Source of the DNA: Neoaliturus tenellus
Lineage: Eukaryota; Arthropoda; Insecta; Hemiptera; Cicadellidae
Direction: 5' to 3'
NCBI GenBank assembly: GCA_030545055.2
Contig: CM061534.1
Location: 620,001 to 684,000 of the forward strand
DNA: 64,000 nucleotides
Shown: piece by piece, positions 33,099 through 43,867 of the stretch
How the letters are laid out: the number at the start of each line of letters is the position of its first letter
Position numbering within the stretch: position 1 is the first letter of the stretch
Program-made: the position numbers and the translations under genes
Notes under the pieces: model-generated
Seen by the model: the letters and a program-made list of their open reading frames with translations, nothing else
Told to the model about the DNA's origin: nothing
The model's database searches: none

Positions 33099-35003
33099 CG
33101 AAATCCCACTCACTGACTCATCACGAAATCTCAGGAACTACCAAACAGATTTACTTAAAACTTTGAACATAGGTTCGTCTCAGGTACTCACTAAGAAACG
33201 ATTTTGCGAAATTCCTTCAGGGCTCCGCCCCACACGTCTTCGAAGTTACCATGTTATTCTTATGGAAGCAACATTTTTGTATTGAAACATATGATTACAT
33301 TAAGGAATATTAATTTTGTAAACAGCTGTTCTGATTCAAATTATTGAGGGAAGAATGGTAATAGAAACGAATATTCCTATAGAGACATTGAAAACTATAT
33401 GATATTATAGAATTGCGGCGAGTGAACAATTTAAACCTGACGGGAAGTGATTACTGACTGACTCATCACAAAATCTCAGGAACTAACAAACTTATTTACT
33501 TGAAACTTTAAACACAGGTTAGTCTTGCCTTTTAGTTGCTCACTAAGAAACGATTTTGAGAAATTCCTTTAGGGCCCCGTCCCACAGGCCTTTGAAATTT
33601 CAATATAACGGTATCCGTATGGTCGAATTTAAATACAAATTAGAATCCTGCGGAATTGAAATTCGGAGTGATCTCTTTTCTCTTAGGTACTCAATAAAAA
33701 AACGCTTTGAACAACCCCTTTAGGTCTCCGCCCCACAGAAGCTCACAATTACTGTGTAGCCTACGTATTGAAATTTGACACGGATGATTTTCTTTGTTTA
33801 TAGATACTTATTAAGAAACTGTTTTACAAATATAGTTTCTGAAGCATGTTAGGGCTCCGCCCCACTGGACTTCAGAATTACTTTAGGGCCTCCGGGGTTG
33901 AAATTTGACATTGATGTTTCTTTTTGCTCATGGGTGCTCCCTAAGAAACGGGGGAAATTTAGTTTTCCAAGTTCTTTAGGGCTCCGCCCCACAGGACTTC
34001 AAAATTACTTTTGGTCCTTCGGGGATTAAATTTAAATCGGACGTTCCTCTTTGCTAATAGTTACTTTCTAAGAAAAGACTTTGCAAATATAGTTTTTTTT
34101 TTTTTTTTTTTAATTCTTTAGGGCTCCACCCACAGGTTTGAAAATTACTCTAGGGTCCAAGGGGTTCAAATTTGACATGGACGTTCCTCTTTGCTCAAAT
34201 GCTCATAGGTGCTCACTGAGAAATAACATTGCAAATTTCCTTAAGGGCTCCACCCCATGGAACCTCAAAATTACCACAGATCCTAGGGGGTATCAATTTA
34301 AAGTGGATGTTCCATTTTGCTAACAGGTGCTTACTATACGAAATGGTTGAAATGGTTTTGCAAATATATTTTTTGAAGTTCTTTAGGGCTCTACTCCACA
34401 TGACTTCAAAATGACTGTAGTGTCTACGGGGTTTAAATGTGACATGGACGTTCCTCTTTGCTCATAGGGGGTCACAAAGAAATAATTTTGAAATTTCCTA
34501 TAGGGCTCCGCCCCATAGAACCGCAAGATTACCATAGATACCAGAGGGTATAAATTTAAAGTGGATGTTCCATTTTGCTAACAGAAATACCAGGTTAATA
34601 ACAGAAATACTTGGTTTTGCAAATATAGTTTTTGACGTTCTTTGGGTCTCCACCCTACATGACTTCAAAATGACTATAGGGCCTATGTGGTTGAAATTTG
34701 ACATAGTCGTTCCCATTAGCTTATAGGTTCTCAGGACCTTTTCTATTTAAGAAACATTTCCTCACTAAGAACAGGTTTTGCGAAATTCCTTCAGAACTCC
34801 ACTCACACTACTTAATTTTGTTCAATGTCATTCTTAAGGAAGTAGATATCGTTGGTCTTTAAAAATATTTTACTACCTATATAATACATTCAATCACGGG
34901 CGAAGCCGTGACGGGCAACAGCTAGTGTTAATAGAATTTTACTTTTGCAAAAGAGGGTTATTAGAATAATTACTTTTTCACAATACCTAGATCATTGTAC
35001 CTT
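32125..35003 (+). pseudogene. LINE reverse-transcriptase fragment split by a Helitron
   Basis: The coding parts are 32140-33048 and 34926-35003. The first reads YRPISVVPVFSKIFES, HGFRPGMST, CDLSKAFDCVYH, YGVPQGSVMGP and the catalytic FADDN. A frameshift and short gap occur at about 32650-32720. Then come NKLLLNLNKTQIINF, LLGITLDAKLSWCGHIDELC and VYGIIYWGNSS. At 33048 the Helitron begins. Removing 33049-34925 joins the frame exactly into YVNRILLLQKRVIRIITF, the expected next block, before a stop at ~35003. The endonuclease and first RT block are missing on the 5' side. It belongs to the same broad Jockey/CR1 group as 7592-9215. Confidence 0.88.
33049..34925 (+). mobile_element. Non-autonomous Helitron 2, 1877 bp, inside a LINE
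   Basis: It starts TCTATATATATA after an A, followed by AAGCGAAATCCCACTCACTG and CATCACGAAATCTC, a 5' end typical of insect Helitrons. It ends with the hairpin-like CACGGGCGAAGCCGTG, then ACGGGCAACAG and CTAG (34922-34925) before a T. About eleven ~130-bp units marked by TTTAGGGCTCCGCCCCAC fill the interior. They match those of Helitron 1, but here they are more diverged and several are incomplete. A (TA)n run of ~45 bp follows the start. There is no Rep/helicase ORF. The interrupted LINE frame confirms both boundaries. Confidence 0.92.
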
Positions 35004-35007
35004 AATA

Positions 35008-35106
35008 CCATAATACCTTTATTGAAATAGCAACCTAACTCAATAGGTAGTTTAAAGCCAAGTATGAATGGGAGATGAGTGTAGGATGATTGTGGGGCGG
35101 TCTTGT
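35008..35106 (+). repeat. Dispersed repeat family C, copy 1
   Basis: The stretch ACCTTTATTGAAATAGC through GATCTTGTAGTC-type sequence recurs at 42240-42352 with the same order (CAATAGGTAGTTTAAAGCC, GATGAGTGTAGGATGATTG). It is short and its class is unknown. Confidence 0.55.
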
Positions 35107-35644
35107 AGTCTTGTTACTGACTAAGGCCGACATTCTCCTTAGACAGGACTGTTAATTCATAGCCCAACAGCCAATGATATCTAGGGACCTACAGTTTAAC
35201 GTGGGATCCGAACCACAATTTTGACCTCCTATATACGAATTGGTCTAATTATGAGGATGGTCTTTATGGATGAACTAGTATTCACTAGTACGGACGTTAA
35301 TCCCCACCAGGGAATATCGCATCCACAAGCCATCGCTTATAACTATCCACAATTCGTGACCTCCAAGTAGCTGGATTACAGGACGACGCCACCGTAAAGT
35401 ACAACCGACAACCGTACAGGACAACCGATGTAAAGTTGTGTAAAGATGGTTAGGCTACTGAAAATTAATATTTGAATTAAAAGGATAAATAAATAAAGGT
35501 TAACTTATCTTGACTCGCTTGGCTAAATGCAAGAGGTTAAGGACCGGGATTGAACAAACACATATGCAAGTAAAACATATGTTTAATATACACTATAAAC
35601 TTAACCTAATAAATGAGACTAGAAATCGCCTCCTGATCGAAATT
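35107..35644. other. Non-coding, nothing firmly recognised
   Basis: A GGATCCGAACCAC word near 35210 resembles the complement of a tRNA box B, but no box A was found at the right distance. No gene is supported. Confidence 0.35.
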
Positions 35645-35985
35645 CGACCACAATTTCAGTTTATCTGGACCCATGAAGAAGTTTAAATAGGCCTATATTT
35701 GATAACTGAAACATCTGTTCTTCCTGTTTTCTAGCTGTTGTTTTACAACAGCTGTGTAATGATTCAATCAATTATCCTTCCTCCATAAGATTAACATTGG
35801 AAGTTAGAAAGCCTGTTGGGCGTAGCCCTGGAGTCGGATTTGAAATAGAATGGGATTCTGCTCATCTACAGGATTATACCTTTCTATCGGTATCGGATTT
35901 CTCCTACGATGCACACGAGCTGAGAAAAAAGGAGGAAACGAAACATGCTTGTCTATTAATATATAGATTACCCTTCAATGATTAA
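35645..35985 (+). repeat. Dispersed repeat family B, copy 2
   Basis: It aligns with 41205-41555 in direct orientation and with 3487-3745 inverted. Shared words are CGAAATTCGACCA, AACTGAAACATCTGTTCTTC, CATAAGATTAACATT, ATTCTGCTCATCTACAGGA and GCTGAGAAAAAAGGAGGAAA. A 62-codon frame at 35797-35985 lies inside the repeat and is not conserved in the other copies. Confidence 0.65.
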
Positions 35986-36680
35986 ATACATATAATGTTA
36001 TTCAAAATCTCACAGAAGCACTGGAGTCCTTTGTTATAGTTCAGAATCACAAAACTCGTAGTTTCACTGAATTCTAATTATCGAATGTCTTTCACCTTTT
36101 GTCTCTCAATGAGCACTTTAGTTGAAATAGTCGTCACCAGATATTCAATAAAGACAATACTGTATTTATAATTTTATTTACATTTACAAATAATCTATTT
36201 CGTTCAGAGTCCTTCTAGTTAAATCATTTCTAGTACTTAGATTATATTTACAACCGTTCGTCTGAAAGCCATTAATTAACTAAAACCATTGAATAAATTG
36301 ATTTAATTATACTGATAAGGTTCCCAATAAGGATAATGTTCATTAAAATATTTAGGACCTCGAAACCAGGAAGAGACACTTTACTTTAGTTAGATAATAA
36401 CGGAAACAAAGACCTAATGTTAATAATAAAATAATCTGTACAATAATTAATGTAAGAAATCTATTTAGAAGTAATATTTACAAATGAAAATGCCACGAGC
36501 TGTTTCTCACTATGTCCTATCCCCAAAATTGCTTTATTTAATTAGTTTAACTAAACCGTAATTCTATCCTCTTGTTCGCTTTAGTATTAGCAACGATTAA
36601 TTAATATTGAAATTGAGTTTTTATTTTTACTGTTGACTTTGGTTAATTTTATCTTGGGCCTTTTCTCATAATTTGGAGGG
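35986..36680. other. AT-rich non-coding
   Basis: No open frame or repeat border recognised. Confidence 0.35.
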
Positions 36681-37330
36681 CACATACCCTATTCATCCGG
36701 CGGGTGTTTTCCTGGGCGTGGCGACGTTGTCCACCAAGGGATGATCCTCCGGGACGGTGGTCTCGAAGACGGAGCCCCCTGGTGTGGTCGTACGGCTGCA
36801 ACCCTGGTCCGTGGATGCGGTGTTGACTATTCGCCTCCGCTCCTGGGTAGTCCTCCGGGCGGTCTGGTGATGACCTCTTGATCCCCGAAGTCCTTGTATC
36901 TCAGTGGGATGCGGTCGAATCCGAAAGGGAGAGCAGGATATTTTTCTTTCGAAGATACGATGTGATGTGACTTCCTTGTTTGGACTTCTTCGTTGAGTGT
37001 TTGAAGTACTTGATGTTTGCAGTGAGTGAAGTCTTCGTTGTTTGAGGTAATGGAAGTTGGAGTCTTGGAGATAGGCGGTTCGGACGCTGGGGGTGGCTTA
37101 CTACCTCGTCCTGCAGGTTGATCCTCTCCAAATCCTAACTTCTTCCAGACTAAAGTTCTCTACTCTTCCTTTTCGGCCGCTCGGCTCTTGCTTCCCCTTC
37201 CCTAAAATTTTGTCATCCCCCACGAGACATCACATTAGCCAATCATTTAATTTTCTGACCACACCCCTTATTTTGATTTGCCGATGATGTCGTCACCGTT
37301 AGTTGTCCCCACGGGTGACCAATTGGCGGC
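36681..37330. other. GC-rich block of unknown nature
   Basis: The composition jumps to GC-rich at 36695 (CGGCGGGTGTTTTCCTGGGC, GATCCTCCGGGACGGTGG) and falls again by about 37330. Short frames on both strands (36901-37131 -, 37093-37287 +) have no domain. Possible explanations are an upstream exon/promoter of F-box copy B or a solo LTR. GGAATAAAGG at 37370 is compatible with a polyadenylation signal in the latter. Neither can be shown from the sequence alone. Confidence 0.35.
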
Positions 37331-37564
37331 GTGATACAGCGTTGACAAGTTTCTAATTTCGTTCTCGTGGGAATAAAGGTATTGAACTTATATCGTGGCG
37401 CATTTTATCACGTGCCACTACTGTTACAGTTTGCGGTAATCCGCCATTTTGATTCCCAGCAACAGTATACCTAATTTTTATGAAATGTGATTTGCTTTGT
37501 CGTTGTCTGGATCTCTGCACCAACTAACTAGAATTATGATTTACCTTTTGAACAAATACTTTAC
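37331..37564. other. Non-duplicated DNA upstream of F-box copy B
   Basis: This sequence is not shared with the corresponding position of copy C. It should contain the 5' part of the presumed intron of copy B. Confidence 0.35.
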
Positions 37565-37604
37565 ATCATCTACTCTTTAATAATTCAATGCCATTCTATT
37601 GTAG
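37565..37604 (+). promoter_or_regulatory. Probable 3' splice acceptor before F-box copy B
   Basis: TCTACTCTTTAATAATTC and CATTCTATTGTAG immediately precede the ATG. A pyrimidine-rich stretch ending in TTGTAG is also found directly before the ATG of copy A (TTCTTTTGTAG) and copy C (identical to B). Conservation across an old and a young copy suggests an intron ending here, with a non-coding first exon upstream. Confidence 0.55.
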
Positions 37605-39008
37605 ATGAATGAAGAGTCACCACCTGGTCTGTTGTCTCTGCCAGCAGAAGTTCTAATCGTAATTGGGGACTATCTCTCACCGAGGGAGCTACTGGCTGTA
37701 TCAGGACTCTGCCGATATCTCAGATCTGTGTTCAATGTCAACTCAATCTGGCGAAGGTACACACATGATGGCCGAATCAGCCGCGGACTGGACAGCACAG
37801 TGAGTTTAGTTGAACCGATATTTGAGATTCCCAACATCACGAGTTTGGAACCTCTATGCGAACATCGACTTCACTTCTTAAAGCAAAGCAGACTGCTGAA
37901 TAATCTGCGGCAGGGTAGATTCGTAGAACACCGGATTGAATTTCCCAATTACATAACTGAATTAGAACATAGACAACACAAACGTAACATTACTTATGGC
38001 GATAAGTATTTGTTTGCAAAAGATCATGAAAACCATGTTGAATTTATAAGAATATTCAATATTGAAAATTTGCCAACACTGTTAATGACTGTTAACCTTG
38101 AAAACCGTGGGCAAAATTTTTATAGCTCTCAGGTTCAAGTTGAAGATGATAAACTCTTTGTGCGAAGAGAAGATTGGATTGACATTTATGATATCAAACT
38201 ACCAGAGTCCTTGGATCTATTGTACTCAATCAATGCAAATAGGACTGGAAATCAGATAATATATGAGGTATTGGTAATTAACAGGTTTATATTTGTTGAA
38301 AATTTAACGTCTAATGTGGTGCATGTGTGGGATCTATCCAACGGTAGCCAATGCAGTGATATCAGCCCAAAAATTAGTGGTCCAGACTTCAGGATCATGG
38401 GTTACTCTCAGAACGAACAGTTGGTGGTGATGTCGGTGGGTATGCGCCAAGGAGAGCCGAGCAAACCTCATGTGTTTGTTTATGATACCCATTTGAAAGA
38501 TTTTTCTTCTTTCAACCCAGTTCTGAATAAGAAAGATTTTAAGTGTTATGAGTGTTGTGGGTTGATAGACAGTGATCATGTTGTTTTACAAATACAGAAA
38601 TATAGTTCACATTCTTTATTTGTTTTTGACCACAACTCGTGTCTGTTGTTTAAAAAATATAATGTAGATTGGTCATTTATTACTGACAATAGAATGGTTG
38701 ATGGATATTATGTTGTGTTGTTGTCACACTGTGTTCGTGTAATGGATTTAAAGTCATTACAGACTGTTTGGGAAGGAACAGTCCAATCCACTGACAGCAG
38801 TTGTGTGGCATCGAATATGGATGTGCTACACATATCCTCCCTTACAAGTATAATTGTCATACACAAATATCCAAATGATGTAGAGATATGGGACTTTATT
38901 ACAAGGAGAAATATACTAGACTTGCCAGATGGAGATGTCGCCTTCAACAATAATTGGTCAAAAATGATATATTATGATGAATATGTGAGGGTTCTTTCCT
39001 TCTGGTAA
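37605..39008 (+). CDS. F-box protein copy B with beta-propeller-like C-terminus
   Basis: The 467-residue protein has an F-box at residues 11-52 (LPAEVLIVIGDYLSPRELL, then GLCRYLRSVFNVNSIWRRY), the part that docks on Skp1 in SCF ubiquitin ligases. The remainder shows repeated strands ending in WD-like or YD/FD pairs: IRIFNIENLPTL, IDIYDIKLPES, VVHVWDLSNGS, HVFVYDTHLKDF, SLFVFDHNSC, VRVMDLKSLQTVW and VEIWDFITRR. That is compatible with a seven-bladed propeller that would bind a substrate. The substrate is unknown. The coding region has no intron. It lies in a duplicated block whose second copy is at 60494-61903. An AATAAA is present at 39695-39700. I see no defect, so it is a candidate functional gene. 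Confidence 0.88.
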   Translation: MNEESPPGLLSLPAEVLIVIGDYLSPRELLAVSGLCRYLRSVFNVNSIWRRYTHDGRISRGLDSTVSLVEPIFEIPNITSLEPLCEHRLHFLKQSRLLNNLRQGRFVEHRIEFPNYITELEHRQHKRNITYGDKYLFAKDHENHVEFIRIFNIENLPTLLMTVNLENRGQNFYSSQVQVEDDKLFVRREDWIDIYDIKLPESLDLLYSINANRTGNQIIYEVLVINRFIFVENLTSNVVHVWDLSNGSQCSDISPKISGPDFRIMGYSQNEQLVVMSVGMRQGEPSKPHVFVYDTHLKDFSSFNPVLNKKDFKCYECCGLIDSDHVVLQIQKYSSHSLFVFDHNSCLLFKKYNVDWSFITDNRMVDGYYVVLLSHCVRVMDLKSLQTVWEGTVQSTDSSCVASNMDVLHISSLTSIIVIHKYPNDVEIWDFITRRNILDLPDGDVAFNNNWSKMIYYDEYVRVLSFW

Positions 39009-41204
39009 ATTCAAAAATATATATTGTATTATCTTTGACTGCATACACTAACGTGAATAGACTTCTCATAGCATAGGCGTGCTTGAAACCCTTTTGACGG
39101 TGGTGCGATCTTCTGCAGCGTACATGAAGTACAAGTAACATATACTCATACGTAACATACATACTCATACATACATAGTACATACGTAGTACTATACTCA
39201 TACGTTATATAGTAACATACTCTAGATAACCATATGATAGATAAATCAGTATTACCACTCTTCTCAACCAAGGATGAAACATTTTACAACTGAGGGTTAT
39301 GTTTATGTTGTGGTAAAGTGTTTTTTGCAGCACTGTAAATCCAGCTGAAATATAATATCCATGCAGCAAATCTGTTGCTGCGTACTTTCCAAATTTTGGT
39401 ATCAAACAAAAAGCTTCGATGAGAAGTCTATTCACGTTAGTGCACATAGTCAAATGGTATTATCATTAAAAATTATAGAACTTTATTTTAATCCTCAGTA
39501 AATATTGAAAATTGTTCTTCAGTAGGTAATTTTCATTTCATTCAAAGTATTTTACATAAAATCTTTTATTATTTTAATTATTTCTTTAATTATTTTAAGT
39601 TTTTTTTTTTAAATACCAGTATTTCTTTATTGTTGACTTGTAGTTTTCCAAGTGTTGATTTATATTTGTCTTTTTGTAATGAATTTTTAAAAGTAATAAA
39701 TGTTTTTTAAGTATAATATGTATTTTAATTAATTTCTTCAATCATTTATATCCAAAAAATCCTAACCACAGGGAATAAGAGAGACAAAACACCATTTAAT
39801 TCATGATCTTCTTGCATTGTCTACATATTATGCAACACCTTTGTGTGAACAACATCATACAATTTCATATTTTAATTTAGAACTTACCTCCAGAGTTCTT
39901 TTATGCACATGTTAAAAAAAAAAAGAAAAAAACTGAAACTTATGTGTGTTTTTTTCTGATGTCCTAAATTTGTCGCTCTTTGGCTGTATGTTGCCTAAGA
40001 TACATACAGGCAACATACAGTATTATCCACTCTCTACTAAGAGTGGATAGTGCTAGCCTCAATGTGTCACCTACCTGTGGGAAACTCTATGTGTCAAAAA
40101 CTGTGGGAGGGGTTTCGTCTTACTATGGTCTGCAGGGCCGGCTCTACGATGAAGGCACACGGGGCTACTGCCGAGGGTGCCAAGGCTGGAAGGGCCCCAC
40201 TCCTATGTAGATAAGTGCCCCCGATCGACAATATATGCCATCTTCAACAAGTGGTAAAGAGCAAACTCGACATTGCCTAATGATGGTGTTATTTCATAAT
40301 GTACAGGGGGCATGATAAAGAAAATGCCCCCATTACAGTGGATCTGCTTACTCATTGAATTTCCAATAGAATTTTAGATTTTTTATTTTCCCCATGAACA
40401 TTATATAGGAGTAAGTATGTCGATTTGCTGCCATGGGGTTGTTAGAAAATGTAGGTTATTTAGTAAAGGTAAATAAATATCAAATTTTATAAAGATTTGG
40501 CACTTTTTCAACTTTTTCCAAAATTATTATTGGTTTCAGTACGGTATGTAAGTTTGCCGACATGAGGGTGTTGTAAGGAAAATAAGTTTTACTCTAACTA
40601 GTCAAAGCACATACAAAGTTTTATCAAGTTATGTCAATAAATAAGCAAGGTAAAGGGTTTTATTGATTTCCCATAAGAATAACATGAAGAAAATATTTTT
40701 GAACGTAACTAAGCTAAGTTAAAAATACAGAATACCGAACTGTTTGTTTTTTAGAGTAGGCCTACTGAAACTGTGAAAAAGGGTATCAATTGAAATTGAA
40801 AAATTTTAATAATTGAGATTAAAAAATGCCAAAACCCCATTTTTAACCCTTTTAAAATCCCATAAAACCCTGTTACCATAATCTGATCATGGTTTGAGAA
40901 CTCGTGAAAATAGACCTGGTCACACACCTCCATATCAAATCTCATCATAATCGGAAAAAGTAACACTTGATGGTTATTAAATCATCTGAATTTCTGACTC
41001 TTCTGCAGGAGAGGTATGTTGTGTATCTTTTTTTTACTCTGAAACAAAAGAATAGCAAGTACATAACAAAAATTAAATAAACCAAATATGACACAAATAC
41101 TGCACATCCTGCATGTCGGGAGAGTCTCCCAGTTACTCACTTGGTTTTGCATTTCACACTTTCTCTTACAAAATTAAGTAGGCTAATAATATTAACTAGG
41201 GTCG
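39009..41204. other. 3' flank of F-box B within the duplication; repeats, no gene
   Basis: 39984-40020 is a perfect 13-bp stem with an 11-nt loop (CTGTATGTTGCCT and complement), present also at 62889-62925. 40130-40205 is a GC-rich piece (AGGGCCGGCTCTACGATG, GGCTGGAAGGGCCCCAC) that resembles a dispersed repeat edge. From about 40356 to 40980 the sequence resembles the body of the HINE family (GAATTTCCAATAGAATTTTA, TTTGCTGCCATGGGGTTG, CCCATAAAACCCTGTTACC). Both subterminal ends are lost. Short frames (39205-39453 -, 39980-40210 +, 40751-40966 -) are incidental. Confidence 0.5.
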
Positions 41205-41555
41205 CCCACTGGTCGAAATTCGACCAAATATTCAGTTTATCTTGAGCGAATTAGTTTAAAAATGTTTTATAACTGAAACATCTGTTCTTCCTGACTGGCT
41301 AGCATTTTTTATTACAACAGCTGTCTAGTCATTCAATCATTTATACCTCTCCCATAAGATTAACATTTTAAACTTTGAAAGCCTGTAGGGCGTAGGTAGC
41401 TATGGCGGCCGATGTGAATTAAAATGTGTGATTCTGCTCATCTACAGGACGATACCTTTCTAACGGTATGCGCAGATTACTCCTATGATACCCACAAGCT
41501 GAGAAAAAAGGAGGAAAAGAAACATGCTTGCCTATTAATAATAGATAGATAATAT
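41205..41555 (+). repeat. Dispersed repeat family B, copy 3
   Basis: It is a direct relative of 35645-35985, with the same start (CGAAATTCGACCA) and end (AAACATGCTTGCCTATTAAT). Termini are not clear enough for a class call. Confidence 0.65.
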
Positions 41556-42009
41556 TTATTTCGCTGATGTTTTACAATGTATGGCTCTACATAAAAAACT
41601 ACTAACATTTTCACCCTTCAAAAGTTCAAATATTCAGATTTTTTATTAATATCATTATTATTTTATTTAATACTGTTCTAGGGTAACTTTTTCCAGTCTT
41701 TTTAGTTATTTTTTTCATGGTTTTCCTTCTTTCTTCATTCTTCTTACTTCTTCGTTCACAATTACAATTTTATCATAAAATAGTTTTGGGCTATCCTTTT
41801 TTTTTGTTTATTTTTTTTATTTTACTCTTCTTTCTTTTCTCTTTTGTCTTCTTCCATGCCTTTTTACGCTCACCATAATTTTCTTCAGAGTTTGGGCCTC
41901 TCAAGTGGATACCAAGGATAAAATCTGGTGTAATTTTCATGTTTTAAATAAAAAAATATGAAAAACTCAATGAGGTTAATGATGTTGCTGTGACAAAGTC
42001 ATGTAATTT
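41556..42009. other. T-rich non-coding
   Basis: Low-complexity T/C-rich stretch (41640-41860), otherwise nothing recognised. Confidence 0.35.
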
Positions 42010-42163
42010 CAGTTATTTGTGGTCTATTGGGCAACACTGTGTAGTAGGTTTGGTGCAGGAGCCTTTTCGTTGTCTCGACATTCTCAACTGCGCTTTTCGA
42101 GATGCCGCGAGCGCTCCTGCACCAAACCTACACAGTGTTGTCCGACGGACCACAAATCACTGA
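42010..42163. mobile_element. 154-bp inverted-repeat element (hairpin MITE)
   Basis: The left arm CAGTTATTTGTGGTC, then CAACACTGTGTAGTAGG and TTTGGTGCAGGAG, is mirrored by CTCCTGCACCAAA, CCTACACAGTGTTG and GACCACAAATCACTG. A ~45-bp GC-rich loop separates the arms. No convincing target duplication was found. Confidence 0.6.
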
Positions 42164-42239
42164 GATTATGAACAAAATTGATTATTTATGATGAATAAGT
42201 TTATTATTATATTGTTAGGTTAAGCGTTATTTATAGGTA

Positions 42240-42352
42240 TTAATACCTTTAATACCTTTTATTGAAATGGCGACCTAACTCAATAGGTAGTTTAAAGCCA
42301 AGTGTGAATGAGGGATGAGTGTAAGATGATTGTGGCGCGATCTTGTAGTCTT
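42240..42352 (+). repeat. Dispersed repeat family C, copy 2
   Basis: Matches 35008-35106 (TTATTGAAATGGCGACCTAA, CAATAGGTAGTTTAAAGCC, GATGAGTGTAAGATGATTG). Confidence 0.55.
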
Positions 42353-42576
42353 TATTGATTTTTACAATCATATCTATAAATTTTATTTTATTTTTGGCTA
42401 ACAATTGATGGGGAAAATCAGCATCACTACAGCCCAGGATACTTGGATGCATCGTATATAAAAAAAAAATAAAATAAAATAAAAAAAATTAAATTATTTA
42501 TAGACTTTGATATGTATGATTTTATGATATAATATTTATGGGTTTCTCTATTTTCATTACATATTTAATACATTAC

Positions 42577-43006
42577 ATATTGCAGAGTTTATTTTGCCTA
42601 CTTATTGTGATGAAACCTTCAGCATCACTACAGCCCGGTTGCTTGGATGCATCAGATCCCACCCTATCTATCTATATTAATAATACCCCTGTCGCAGCAG
42701 ACCTGCGTACCGAGCGAATTCCACAGAGTTGTTTGTTAAACATCAAAGAACCTTGTGGCTATCTTATATAACTAATAATCTTTACAAGGAAATATTGCAG
42801 AGTTTATTTTGCCTACTTATTGTGATGAAACCTTCAGCATCACTACAGCCCGGTTGCTTGGATGCATCAGATCCCAACCTATCTATCTATATTAATAATA
42901 CCCCTGTCGCAGCAGACCTGCGTACCGAGCGAATTCCACAGAGTTGTTTGTTCAACATCAAAGAACCTTGTGGCTATCTTATATAACTAATAAACTTTAC
43001 AAGGAA
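42577..43006 (+). repeat. Tandem duplication of 215 bp spanning a HINE end
   Basis: 42577-42791 and 42792-43006 differ at only a few positions. Each unit contains the HINE 3' terminus ATACCCCTGTCGCAGCAGAC with its CGCAG/CTGCG hairpin stem (one base altered in places). The near identity indicates a recent event. Confidence 0.85.
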
Positions 43007-43750
43007 ATATTACTTATATATTTAATGAAATTTTTTTGTTAGTTAATTATTTTTATTTAATAATTTATATAATAATATTTATATTGCAATAAATTATTTT
43101 TTAACAGTAATAAAAGTGCATATCCAAACTTCCATGCAAAAAGAACTATTTGTTTACAAATCCCAAAACATAAATATTCAAAATTTTACAAATGCATAAG
43201 ACAGCTGATCAGCTGATTATTAGGAACAGACAGACACCTCATTATCTCCATCTCTATTGCTCCCATTATACACTTATTTTCCATGAGAATACCATGGGAT
43301 TTGGCATGTAGGTTTGCTGCCATGTGGGTTTTTAATTGCTCATCAAATAGGACAGGTTCATAAAAAATGTTATTAAGATATGTTGATAAATAAGCGATAT
43401 ATAACTTTTTTAAGACTAACCCATAAGAATAACATGGGAAACTTGATTTAAATTTTCTTCATAACCAGTTAAGCTATTTTAATGATTCAAAATACTAAAA
43501 TTGTTGGGTGTTTAAGGTCTTTTAAATGGTTGTAGTTAAAATTCTTGAATTTTGAAAATTTAGGTTCAAAAATTCCAAAAACCCATTGATTGCCCCTTTT
43601 AAACCCCATAAAACCCTGTTCCCATAACTCGACAATGCTGGTTCGCGAACTCATGAAAATAGACCTGGTCTTACACCTTCATACCAAATTTCATAAAAAT
43701 CAGAGGTCCCTTTCAAAAGTTGTCAGTACCACGGACACATAGATGGATAG
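42898..43750 (-). mobile_element. HINE copy 1, truncated at its microsatellite
   Basis: The minus-strand 3' terminus is at 42898 (ATACCCCTGTCGC on the plus strand). The body continues through CCATGGGATTTGGCATGTAGG, TAACCCATAAGAATAACATG, AACCCCATAAAACCCTGTTC and CTCATGAAAATAGACCTGG to CACGGACACATAGATGGATAG. It stops where the next copy starts at 43751, so the block next to the 5' subterminal repeat is missing. Confidence 0.65.
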
Positions 43751-43867
43751 ATACCCCAGTCGCAGCAGAACTGCGTACTCAGCAAATTTCCAAAGAATTA
43801 CTGTTTCAACATCAAAGAACTTTGTGGCTGTCCATAGTTAATAATCTTTACAAGGAAATATATTATA

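Larger units (their letters stand above)
37565..41089 (+). repeat. Segmental duplication unit 1
   Basis: From TCATCTACTCTTTAATAATT at 37565 onward the sequence matches 60452-64000 at about 97-98% in the same orientation, 22.9 kb apart. It includes the F-box gene, its 3' flank, a GGGCCGGCTCTACGATGAAG repeat and a decayed HINE body. The match ran to the end of the window on the second copy, so the true end is not visible. Confidence 0.92.
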
